DNA from: a virus
Length of the DNA: 64,000 nt
Virus record (IMG/VR): IMGVR_UViG_3300014911_000001
Span: 62,001-126,000 of that record
Reading direction: 5' to 3' (one strand)
The notes below the pieces were generated by a model. The model made no database searches and had not been told where the DNA came from. It was given only the letters and a program-made list of their open reading frames with translations. The position numbers and the translations under genes are program-made. Shown here piece by piece: positions 57,228 through 64,000 of this stretch; the stretch's first letter is position 1, and every line of letters begins with the position of its first letter.

Positions 57228-57252
57228 GATTGGTGGAAGGAATATCAAGTAG

Positions 57253-57286
57253 AAGGCCCTCCGTATGAAGCGGGGGGCCTTTTTGT
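57253..57286 (+). terminator. Rho-independent terminator after the sheath gene
   Basis: AAGGCCCTCC pairs with GGGGGGCCTT around an 8-base loop, and TTTTTGTTTT follows. It is the clearest rightward terminator in the window and would lower transcription of the genes beyond. Confidence 0.82.
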
Positions 57287-57305
57287 TTTGGTATGTTGTC
57301 TTGAG

Positions 57306-57539
57306 ATGAAAGATGTGAAGATATACATTGATGATGGTATTTTATATGTGGAATTTCATGAGTTCTACGATCGGGCCGATATATTGATTTATGATGTGAA
57401 GGGCCGGCTTATTCATGAAGGGACTGCGGCCGGCTTAAGCGTCTATACATATGACATGTCTCGTTATGCAAGTGGTCCTTACATTGTTGTTATTTTGGTT
57501 AGTGGTAGAAAATATAGTAAGGTAGTCACATTGCATTAG
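57306..57539 (+). CDS. Stand-alone type IX secretion sorting-domain-like protein, 77 aa
   Basis: Nearly the whole protein matches the type A C-terminal sorting domain: beta strands, then LIYDVKGRLIHEG (the 'vyDl.Gr.v' strand), YTYDMSRYASGPYIVVIL ('dls.l.sGvYiv') and SKVVTLH at the end. Normally this is the last 70-80 residues of a large secreted protein and directs export across the outer membrane in Bacteroidota and relatives. Here it stands alone, without signal peptide, between sheath and tube genes. The ATG at 57306 lacks a good ribosome binding site. Confidence 0.7.
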   Translation: MKDVKIYIDDGILYVEFHEFYDRADILIYDVKGRLIHEGTAAGLSVYTYDMSRYASGPYIVVILVSGRKYSKVVTLH

Positions 57540-57554
57540 TATTAGGAGGTTATT

Positions 57555-58412
57555 ATGGGACTGACATTAAGTTCTAATAAATATGCTAAGACATTTAATT
57601 CCTTTTCAGGTGCCGATATATTCATAATCTTTGAAAATGCTACTGTTGGGACAATAACCCAGCTATCTTGGAATATAACGAGGGAGAAGGCCCCTCTTTA
57701 TGTTCTTGGCCATGTTGATGCTGTGGGTACATCACGTGGTAAGAGAAGCATTGCTGGTTCACTTACAGGTCTAATCTTTGACCGTTGGACACTCTTTGAT
57801 CTGGCATGGGGATCTGACATTACAGGTGAAGGTGGCCGTACCGGTGAGTATGCTGAGTATGCAAGGAAGACGGGTGATATCTTGGTGCCGGGTGATTTGA
57901 TGTTTGTGGATTATGCTGATATATATGGCACTGATGTAGCACCGGGTACTAGAGCATGGCCTGTAGGTGGTGGTGGGTCTGCTGAGGAAGCATGGAAAAA
58001 GATGCTTGGTTGGGAGCCTAGCAGGGTTGTGTATGCTGACCAAATGCTACCATGTGATGTAACGATTGTTGGTATTAATGAGGCAGGTAACTTTATGGTT
58101 TCGAGGATTTTTGGTATAGATTTGCTATCAACAGGTGCTGGTATATCAATTGATGATGTAACTATGGAGGAGCAGTATACATGGTTTGCTATGTCAATGC
58201 TACCATTTTTACCGAGGTATACAGGCGGTGAAGGTACTGGCTTAGAACTTTATAATCTCCTTAAGGAGTATTGGGGACTACCGGGTTCAGAGATGGCGTC
58301 GTTAAAGTCAGCTATGGAGACAATAGCTAGAGCAAGTCGTTCTGGTTTAGGTACTGGTAGCACTACTGGTGGAACAGGTACTGGAGGAACTGGTACTGGT
58401 GGAGGAGGTTGA
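57555..58412 (+). CDS. Tail tube-like protein 1, 285 aa
   Basis: The N-terminal 60 residues (FSGADIFIIFENATVGTITQ...ITREKAPLYVLGH...GSLTGLIF) match the myovirus tube fold as remembered, in which a beta-hairpin pattern is followed by an IxG motif. It shares DVTIVGINEAG with the next gene. The tail ends in a Gly/Thr repeat (TGGTGTGG). It has AGGAGG upstream. It would form the inner tail tube. Confidence 0.72.
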   Translation: MGLTLSSNKYAKTFNSFSGADIFIIFENATVGTITQLSWNITREKAPLYVLGHVDAVGTSRGKRSIAGSLTGLIFDRWTLFDLAWGSDITGEGGRTGEYAEYARKTGDILVPGDLMFVDYADIYGTDVAPGTRAWPVGGGGSAEEAWKKMLGWEPSRVVYADQMLPCDVTIVGINEAGNFMVSRIFGIDLLSTGAGISIDDVTMEEQYTWFAMSMLPFLPRYTGGEGTGLELYNLLKEYWGLPGSEMASLKSAMETIARASRSGLGTGSTTGGTGTGGTGTGGGG

Positions 58413-59587
58413 TGAGATTAGAGGATGCTGAAAGCAAGCAGTATGTATTTAGTTTTAGTGGTGCTGATTATATACCATTTGCTTTTGTGGGGGGGCGGCT
58501 TCGTGCGCTCCCCCTTGTTATGACGATAACGGCTTCTTTTGTTGCTGATCAGGCGCCAGCCTTAACCCTTGGTAGTAAGGTACCACTGACAATAAGGCCC
58601 GGTCATGTTACTGTCGCGGGCTCCATTATAGGGGCTGTTAGTGATGTACATCCTCTCTTTCCATTGACATCATTGTTTGTTAGGGATGTGCGCTTCGGTA
58701 CTGATGTTGCGCTAAGGACATATGAATTACCCCTTTTTGATATTATTATTGTTGGCATTAATGAGGTAGGTAGGACGACCGTTGCGAAGGTTTATGGTGC
58801 ACGCATCCAGCAGGGAGGATATACGTATTCAATCCAGGATCTTTACACAGAAACAACATTTCAGTATAGGGCGCTGGATATGGATGAACCTCAGGTAGCA
58901 CCTGTTATGGAAGGTGAGATGATGCATTATATTAATCCAGCCATATTTTTTGACCGGCTTAATAGGATTCCTATCTTAGCGAAGAATAAAGCGGAGGTTG
59001 GTGCTGTATTGGGTGTTATATTATCATTGCGTGCGAAACTTATTGACATCTATGACAAGATTGCTAATGCAAAGAGTATAGAAGAGCGTGAGCATTGGTT
59101 GCAGGAAGCTGAAAATGTGCAGGAAGAAATCCGCAGGTATGAGGATGCGCTTAATACGACATTGAGGTTATATTCGAGGACTGTTATATCAGGTAATCAA
59201 TTTGCGGATGCTGTATTTGGGGATTTGGTTTGGCCGCGGGATTTGAAGTATGTTGAAGTGGAGAAATCTTATGTATATCCGCAGCGTTATTATGCATCTG
59301 TTGGGGATACACAGAAGATTGGTACCTATCAATGGCGTTCTGAACATGAGACTGATATGTGGAATATATATACCTATTTCCAACAGATTTATATAATGTT
59401 ACGAGATTCGTATCGAAAAGGAGATGTACCTATGCATGATTTATATAGGAGGTGCTTAGATTTCCGTGCGAAGTTAATAAGTGCTATGTCAACCTTTAAG
59501 GAGGATAAATATTTACATCCATATTATGGTGAAGCTTTATTGAAGCGTTATGATGAGTTAATTAAGCAGATAAGAGAGAGACTATGA
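58412..59587 (+). CDS. Tail tube-like protein 2 with helical C-terminus, 391 aa
   Basis: The first 170 residues are a paralogue of 57555-58412 (FSGADYIPFAFVGGRLRAL, HVTVAGSIIG, DIIIVGINEVGRTTVAKVYG). The rest is helical and charged. The ATG overlaps the previous stop, with GGAGG in front. It may be a tube-initiator or tube-completion protein. Confidence 0.68.
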   Translation: MRLEDAESKQYVFSFSGADYIPFAFVGGRLRALPLVMTITASFVADQAPALTLGSKVPLTIRPGHVTVAGSIIGAVSDVHPLFPLTSLFVRDVRFGTDVALRTYELPLFDIIIVGINEVGRTTVAKVYGARIQQGGYTYSIQDLYTETTFQYRALDMDEPQVAPVMEGEMMHYINPAIFFDRLNRIPILAKNKAEVGAVLGVILSLRAKLIDIYDKIANAKSIEEREHWLQEAENVQEEIRRYEDALNTTLRLYSRTVISGNQFADAVFGDLVWPRDLKYVEVEKSYVYPQRYYASVGDTQKIGTYQWRSEHETDMWNIYTYFQQIYIMLRDSYRKGDVPMHDLYRRCLDFRAKLISAMSTFKEDKYLHPYYGEALLKRYDELIKQIRERL

Positions 59588-61590
59588 TAGTCCGCCGTTT
59601 TGTAAATACTAACATATATAAGAATCTACAGGAGAAGCAGGGCATAACGGACAATGATGGTACTGTTTCCTATAAGCCGGCTGAGGAAACGACTTTTGAT
59701 ATACCTTATTTAGAGGATTTTTATACCCCTGCGCTTATTACGCTTTACTTTGATGGCATAAGGATAGCTGAGGCTGTTTTTGTGGAATATGTTTATAATG
59801 ATCAGAAGATACCTGTTTATGGTTATGGGGATCGTTATGTTCGTGCATTTGAGGAGGGGCATCATTTAATAAGCGGGCGCATGGGGTTTTTATTTAAGGA
59901 GACGGCTTATTTATCGAGTGTTATTGATTTGGTATCAGGAAGCCGGCTTATTACCACACCCGGAGGTGAAAGTGCTGTATATGCATTGCTGCAGAGAGTA
60001 CTGAGCGATCCTGAGGTTAATGAAAAAGTTGAATATATGAGGCAGATTTTGACATCGGTATTTGGGTTGGAGCCCTTCAAGGTTGGGCAGCTTAATGCTA
60101 ATCAGATGATTAATTTATTAAAGATTTATAAGTCTGTTATTTATATGACTGTGAATCCCCGCTATGGCGCCACAGGTCCTTTGGTGACAGAGGCAATGAA
60201 CAGTAGCGAAGCGCTTAGTTCTCCCTCATCGCCACTGGTATGGAAGATCGGCTCGCCTCATGTTATATCGGCAATGTTAGATATGGAGGATGTCTTTGGT
60301 GAGGTGGCTATTGAAGGATTGTGGGAATCAGTGGAAGATGCATTATGGAGTAAGGAGGTGCCGGGCTTAGACATTGCACCCATCGTAGAGCATGATTTAG
60401 GTTATACAGGTTATGGGTATGTAATATCTGACAAAACATTTGATGTTTTTATAAGGTATGGTGCTGATGGATCAAGCATTACAGACCATACAGTTGAGGT
60501 TATCAATGATGTCCATCTTGTATCAAGTGGCAAGAGCATCAATGTTGGCTCGCCTGATCTTGTTGTTGAGGTTTTGGAGTTCATAGCGCGCACTAACAAT
60601 CGGCGGCTTAATATCTACCAGCATAAACAGGTATCGGAGACGGATGAGCTTATTCCACCGCAAATGGATAGTGGTATGAGCGAGGGGAAGAAGTATTTTA
60701 GTTATAAGAAAGAAGAAATGGAGAATGCGAGGGTCGGGGATCAGGAAAAGGAGAAATATAGAAAGCTTTCAGAAGAGGAATTGAAAGAAATGCGGGCTAC
60801 CTTGTGCGGTCGTTGTATTGATGAAAGATGTAGTATCAAGGTGGGTAGTTTTGGGTTTAACACGTTGAAAGATAGCTTGTTTGAACATACAGGTATAACA
60901 TTAGATATTAGCTATCGAGGTGAGACTCATTTTGGTCCTTTGGTCATATATGAAAAACCGACATTTACTTTGAGTGTGGAGAAGACAGTTGATAATTTGT
61001 TGGCTAATATTGCAAAATTATCGCAGGCTGCTACAAGGGGATCATTGGGTGGATTTGTAGTAGAGAAAGGTTTGTTGGAAGTTGTGTGGGGGCAGCATCC
61101 TAAACTTGAGCAGCAGGGCCCTCATAAAGTAAGGACAGTTGGTTGTCCTTTTGCGTTTGCGGAGGCGGTTGTAGAAAATTTGAAGCCATCATTTTGTTTA
61201 CGCTACTTGAATGCTCTTTTAAGGTATAGTGCCCCACCGAGTGCTATTATTGATGATTTGCGTGCTATTTTAGATTATGTTACTTCGCATTCAGGTATCG
61301 CAAGTTTGAAGTTTCCTATAGCTATTGCTATGGCTGGTCATGGTGATGAGTTTAATAAAAACATTTCGCAATATATGAAAGGGGTTCATGTGCCACAATT
61401 TGATGTATATGATGGATTAAAGATAAGTGTAAAAAAAGCACTACTACAAATAAATGAAGGGGAAAATACTCCTTATAAATTGGCTGTTTTGCCGTTGTAC
61501 ATAATTATGATTGATTTAGCTGACCGTGAATCGGTATTGAATTTTAAAAATAAGCTTGACACATGGACATTCCATCATTATTATTACTGA
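59584..61590 (+). CDS. Tail protein with tube-like N-terminus, 668 aa
   Basis: Residues about 50-120 (ITLYFDGIRIAEAVFVEYVYNDQKIPVYGYGD...GHHLISGRMGFLF) again look like a tube-fold domain, making it the third of the series. The remainder has a Lys/Glu-rich charged segment (residues about 365-400) and two Cys clusters (CGRCIDERC). It starts 4 bases before the previous stop. A hub-side or tail-tip protein is a reasonable guess. Confidence 0.6.
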   Translation: MIVRRFVNTNIYKNLQEKQGITDNDGTVSYKPAEETTFDIPYLEDFYTPALITLYFDGIRIAEAVFVEYVYNDQKIPVYGYGDRYVRAFEEGHHLISGRMGFLFKETAYLSSVIDLVSGSRLITTPGGESAVYALLQRVLSDPEVNEKVEYMRQILTSVFGLEPFKVGQLNANQMINLLKIYKSVIYMTVNPRYGATGPLVTEAMNSSEALSSPSSPLVWKIGSPHVISAMLDMEDVFGEVAIEGLWESVEDALWSKEVPGLDIAPIVEHDLGYTGYGYVISDKTFDVFIRYGADGSSITDHTVEVINDVHLVSSGKSINVGSPDLVVEVLEFIARTNNRRLNIYQHKQVSETDELIPPQMDSGMSEGKKYFSYKKEEMENARVGDQEKEKYRKLSEEELKEMRATLCGRCIDERCSIKVGSFGFNTLKDSLFEHTGITLDISYRGETHFGPLVIYEKPTFTLSVEKTVDNLLANIAKLSQAATRGSLGGFVVEKGLLEVVWGQHPKLEQQGPHKVRTVGCPFAFAEAVVENLKPSFCLRYLNALLRYSAPPSAIIDDLRAILDYVTSHSGIASLKFPIAIAMAGHGDEFNKNISQYMKGVHVPQFDVYDGLKISVKKALLQINEGENTPYKLAVLPLYIIMIDLADRESVLNFKNKLDTWTFHHYYY

Positions 61591-61617
61591 TGTTAAATCT
61601 TAACAAAGGGGTGGTAT

Positions 61618-62295
61618 ATGGATCCCAAAGAGTATAAACAGCAGCATGGTGTTGATATTTTTGCGGTTGGTTGTAATGTTCTGAAAAATACTTATAAGGC
61701 ATATTTTCCTATTATGTCTGTTGCTGATCTTACGACTGATGTTATGTATAATGACCCTGCGCGGGTTCATCTATTAAATGTTGTCCGTAACCTTGTTGAA
61801 AAGATAAGTTTAGGAACGATGACTGATGATGATTTGGTTGCTGTCATGGGTGGTTGCATTCATCTCGAAAAGAATATGCAACCTATTGATCCGATGTCTG
61901 TAGAGAATGCTATAGCTAAGCTCTTAGCTGAACGGTGGATTACTGCGATGGGCTTCTTTGATACACCGCGGGTTTATGTTGCTGAGGTGGATGGGCAAAC
62001 ATGCGATGTTGTTGAAACTGTTTATGCAGGTAAGGTTTACAAAATTTATCTAAAGCCTATATCAGGTGACAATGATCCTCGTATTGAGCATGTGTTGAAG
62101 GTCTTGGGTAGAGAGTATACGATTGATCAGACATATGATGTATTTAGAAGCTCGGTTGTGAAGGTTGAAGCCGCGCCCTTTGGGCAGCTATCGTTTGAGG
62201 ATGTTGAACTTAATGATAAAGTGCTGTTTGCAAGTGCTGTTATGGCGTGGATTGAGAATACAGGTAGCATTGAATATGATTACGAAATTATATAA
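61618..62295 (+). CDS. Putative tail assembly chaperone 1, 225 aa
   Basis: A mixed-fold protein with no recognised motif. It is immediately followed, with a TAATG overlap, by a small protein and then the tape-measure-like gene, which is the usual position of the two tail assembly chaperones. No slippery heptamer is evident at the junction, so a separate start rather than frameshifting is likely. Confidence 0.55.
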   Translation: MDPKEYKQQHGVDIFAVGCNVLKNTYKAYFPIMSVADLTTDVMYNDPARVHLLNVVRNLVEKISLGTMTDDDLVAVMGGCIHLEKNMQPIDPMSVENAIAKLLAERWITAMGFFDTPRVYVAEVDGQTCDVVETVYAGKVYKIYLKPISGDNDPRIEHVLKVLGREYTIDQTYDVFRSSVVKVEAAPFGQLSFEDVELNDKVLFASAVMAWIENTGSIEYDYEII

Positions 62296-62672
62296 TGAAT
62301 CTTATACGTATTAAGTATGAGGATACCACCTATGAATTTAATTATCCCACCCTATTTGATTACTACTTGTTTATTGATGGTCAAAAAGTTCGGGTATTTG
62401 ATCGCCTCGCATTAAAGGATTATAGTATTCCATCAATTAAGAAGGTGCGCATTATAACCATCCTCTTTCGTCACTTCCCCGCCTTTGCTACAGAGGATGA
62501 GGTATTTTCCAATATACCGGATGCTGGTGGTTTGATTTATTTAATTCGGGCATTTGGATATAAACCTCACGAATTATTGCAGTTAAATCCTTATGAGCTT
62601 GATTTTGCGGTAAGGTTGGCGGAATATATAAACAATCCAAAACTAGAGAATGACAGTAGTCCGCAGGAATAA
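62295..62672 (+). CDS. Putative tail assembly chaperone 2, 125 aa
   Basis: A small helical-rich protein with YTLFDYYLF-like N-terminus and a C-terminal AVRLAEYINNP segment. Position directly before the tape-measure-like gene supports the call. It overlaps the next gene by 23 bases. Confidence 0.52.
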   Translation: MNLIRIKYEDTTYEFNYPTLFDYYLFIDGQKVRVFDRLALKDYSIPSIKKVRIITILFRHFPAFATEDEVFSNIPDAGGLIYLIRAFGYKPHELLQLNPYELDFAVRLAEYINNPKLENDSSPQE

Positions 62673-64000
62673 GCCCTTTCTTTTCCAGAGTGATTTAGCA
62701 CGCATACGCACAGATGAGACATTGCGCAGCCGTTATGGGTGGGGTCGTACACTTTTGCGTTTTGGAGTGGCGATGGCTTCCTTTGCTGTTTTGTCTTATG
62801 GTGCGCGTTCCTTATCGCGTGCATGGCGTGCATTGGCCACATCTGGAGCATTATCACGGAAGTTTGTTGAAGGCGTTAAGGTAGTAAAGAAGTTAGGGCT
62901 TGAGCAGGGTAACTTACTTGATGTAATATTATCAGTATCTAGGCGTGCGCGTCGAGTTGCTTATAAATATGTTAAGTGGTCGCAAGATTATAGGGATGCG
63001 TCGCGGCTTCTGCATTTTGGTAAGGCATTAAGGAAAATATGGAGCGGTGGTAAAGCATCATTAAAGGGTTTTAGGAAGGCGCGTGAGGCTTATCGACGGG
63101 TTGGATTACGAGGTGCATTGTTTGGTGCCTTTTTGCGTGGTGCAGAAAGAGGTGTTGGATTTGCGATTTTATCTTCGGCTGCTGATGCATTAACACATTC
63201 ATTTATAACACCTGCGGATAGAGAGAAGACAAGAAAGTATGGTCCTGTTGCTCGTGTGAAGCGTTTTTTCACTGATGCTGTCCTATTTAGTGGATTACAA
63301 GGACTTTGGGGTGTATCAAAAGTTGCCTTTCCTACCTATATACATAGGTATAGCCCACAAATACAGCGTTTTCTTACCCGCATTGGAGCGCCTACTTATG
63401 TGGCTAAGTTTTATGGATGGAGGCGTCGCTTCTATGATTATCTAATTCGTGCTATAGAATATAAGCAGAAGTTTACTCAGAAATTGCAAGGTGCTAATAT
63501 ATGGCAGCACATAAAGCAGCAGATGAAGGAGCATCCCGGGTTAGGTGCTATTGCAACCTATTTGCGGGAGCAGATAAGGGAAGCTCATCTACATGCTAAG
63601 AAATCGTTTAGGAGGCCGGGTGGATTTCCACCAAGGAGTGGTTATGATACGGTTATAACAATGATGAATTATGCGAAAGAGGTTAATGTTAAGGATCCTA
63701 AGTTTGCAGCGGAGATTGCAGCTCAAGCTGTTGGACGTTATAAAGGTGTGAGTAAGTGGCGGCGGCTTCTTAATATCGAACGTGAAAGGTTGACCAAGAA
63801 GCAGGCTGTTGCTTTCAGGGAGATGCTTGAGAAAATGGGGTTTAGCAAGTCATGGATCGAGACATTAAAGGGGGAGGAACGCAAGTTTTATGAGAATCTG
63901 TATTACCGTGTGATGAGGGGACCATTGTTCCATGGTCCCGGATGGTTTGAAGTAGCCGGGCAAAAGTTTTCACAGTATGAGACGCGTTATTTTGTAAAAG
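62650..64000 (+). CDS. Tape-measure-like protein, 5' part (450 aa in window)
   Basis: An ATG at 62650 opens a frame that stays open to the window edge. The protein is basic, helical, rich in Arg, Lys, Tyr and Ala, with moderately hydrophobic segments near residues 35-50 and 155-190. Position after the tail chaperone candidates indicates the tape measure, which sets tail length. The N-terminus resembles the basic proteins of 36082-38439. The 3' end is missing. Confidence 0.6.
   Translation, partial: MTVVRRNKPFLFQSDLARIRTDETLRSRYGWGRTLLRFGVAMASFAVLSYGARSLSRAWRALATSGALSRKFVEGVKVVKKLGLEQGNLLDVILSVSRRARRVAYKYVKWSQDYRDASRLLHFGKALRKIWSGGKASLKGFRKAREAYRRVGLRGALFGAFLRGAERGVGFAILSSAADALTHSFITPADREKTRKYGPVARVKRFFTDAVLFSGLQGLWGVSKVAFPTYIHRYSPQIQRFLTRIGAPTYVAKFYGWRRRFYDYLIRAIEYKQKFTQKLQGANIWQHIKQQMKEHPGLGAIATYLREQIREAHLHAKKSFRRPGGFPPRSGYDTVITMMNYAKEVNVKDPKFAAEIAAQAVGRYKGVSKWRRLLNIERERLTKKQAVAFREMLEKMGFSKSWIETLKGEERKFYENLYYRVMRGPLFHGPGWFEVAGQKFSQYETRYFVK

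Noticed and set aside
61618-62672. Programmed frameshift between the two tail chaperone candidates
   Set aside because: No slippery heptamer was seen near the junction, and the second gene has its own TAATG-coupled start.

Overview
The window is a stretch of a large tailed-phage genome, most likely a contractile-tailed (myovirus-type) phage of a diderm, probably thermophilic, bacterium. The tail type follows from a tail sheath gene (53943-57227) followed by tube-like genes and the start of a tape-measure-type gene. The host cell type is inferred from a phage-encoded outer-membrane-protein-like gene (14871-15413) and from three proteins whose C-termini resemble type IX secretion sorting domains, which points to the FCB superphylum or a relative such as WOR-3. 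Clear promoters read TTGACA, a 16-18 base spacer, then TATAAT. Nearly every gene has a strong GGAGG ribosome binding site.

Layout. Positions 1-15.8 kb: a leftward early-type region of about 30 small genes. It includes several 21-35 residue membrane peptides, zinc ribbons, an SSB-like acidic-tailed protein, a SLOG protein, RNase HI, a divergent DPBB-type RNA polymerase of the YonO kind (6458-8854), a PD-(D/E)XK-like protein, dUTPase, a TnpB and an outer-membrane-like protein. Positions 15.8-17.2 kb: a regulatory region with repeats, phoH, and a tRNA-Leu-like gene that lacks its anticodon loop. Positions 17.2-22.7 kb: membrane genes, thyX, two convergent secreted paralogues and a two-domain glycosyltransferase. 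Positions 22.7-30.8 kb: one leftward operon for DNA metabolism (a possible regulator, an Nmad1-like protein, class II ribonucleotide reductase, RecA-like protein, RuvC-like resolvase, RNase HII, endolysin). Positions 30.8-64 kb: one rightward morphogenesis operon (co-chaperonin, small genes, metallophosphoesterase, terminase with intein, portal with intein, protease with a nested scaffold start, capsid, neck, sheath, tubes, tail chaperones, tape measure).

The most unusual content lies at 4.0-11.3 kb on the minus strand. Intergenic spacers there carry four elements with the fold and key loops of hepatitis-delta-virus-like self-cleaving ribozymes. They also carry eight long H-type pseudoknots with a shared architecture, most of them ending a few bases upstream of a ribosome binding site. 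Together they look like an RNA-processing and RNA-protection system that divides an early polycistronic transcript into gene-sized messages. The same region encodes the candidate phage RNA polymerase. A second genome-wide oddity is a GC-rich word, GAAGCC/GGCTTC, that forms the perfect 14-bp palindrome GAAGCCGCGGCTTC five times in an AT-rich genome.

Limits: all calls come from reading the sequence and from remembered family features. No database search, folding program or structure prediction was run.
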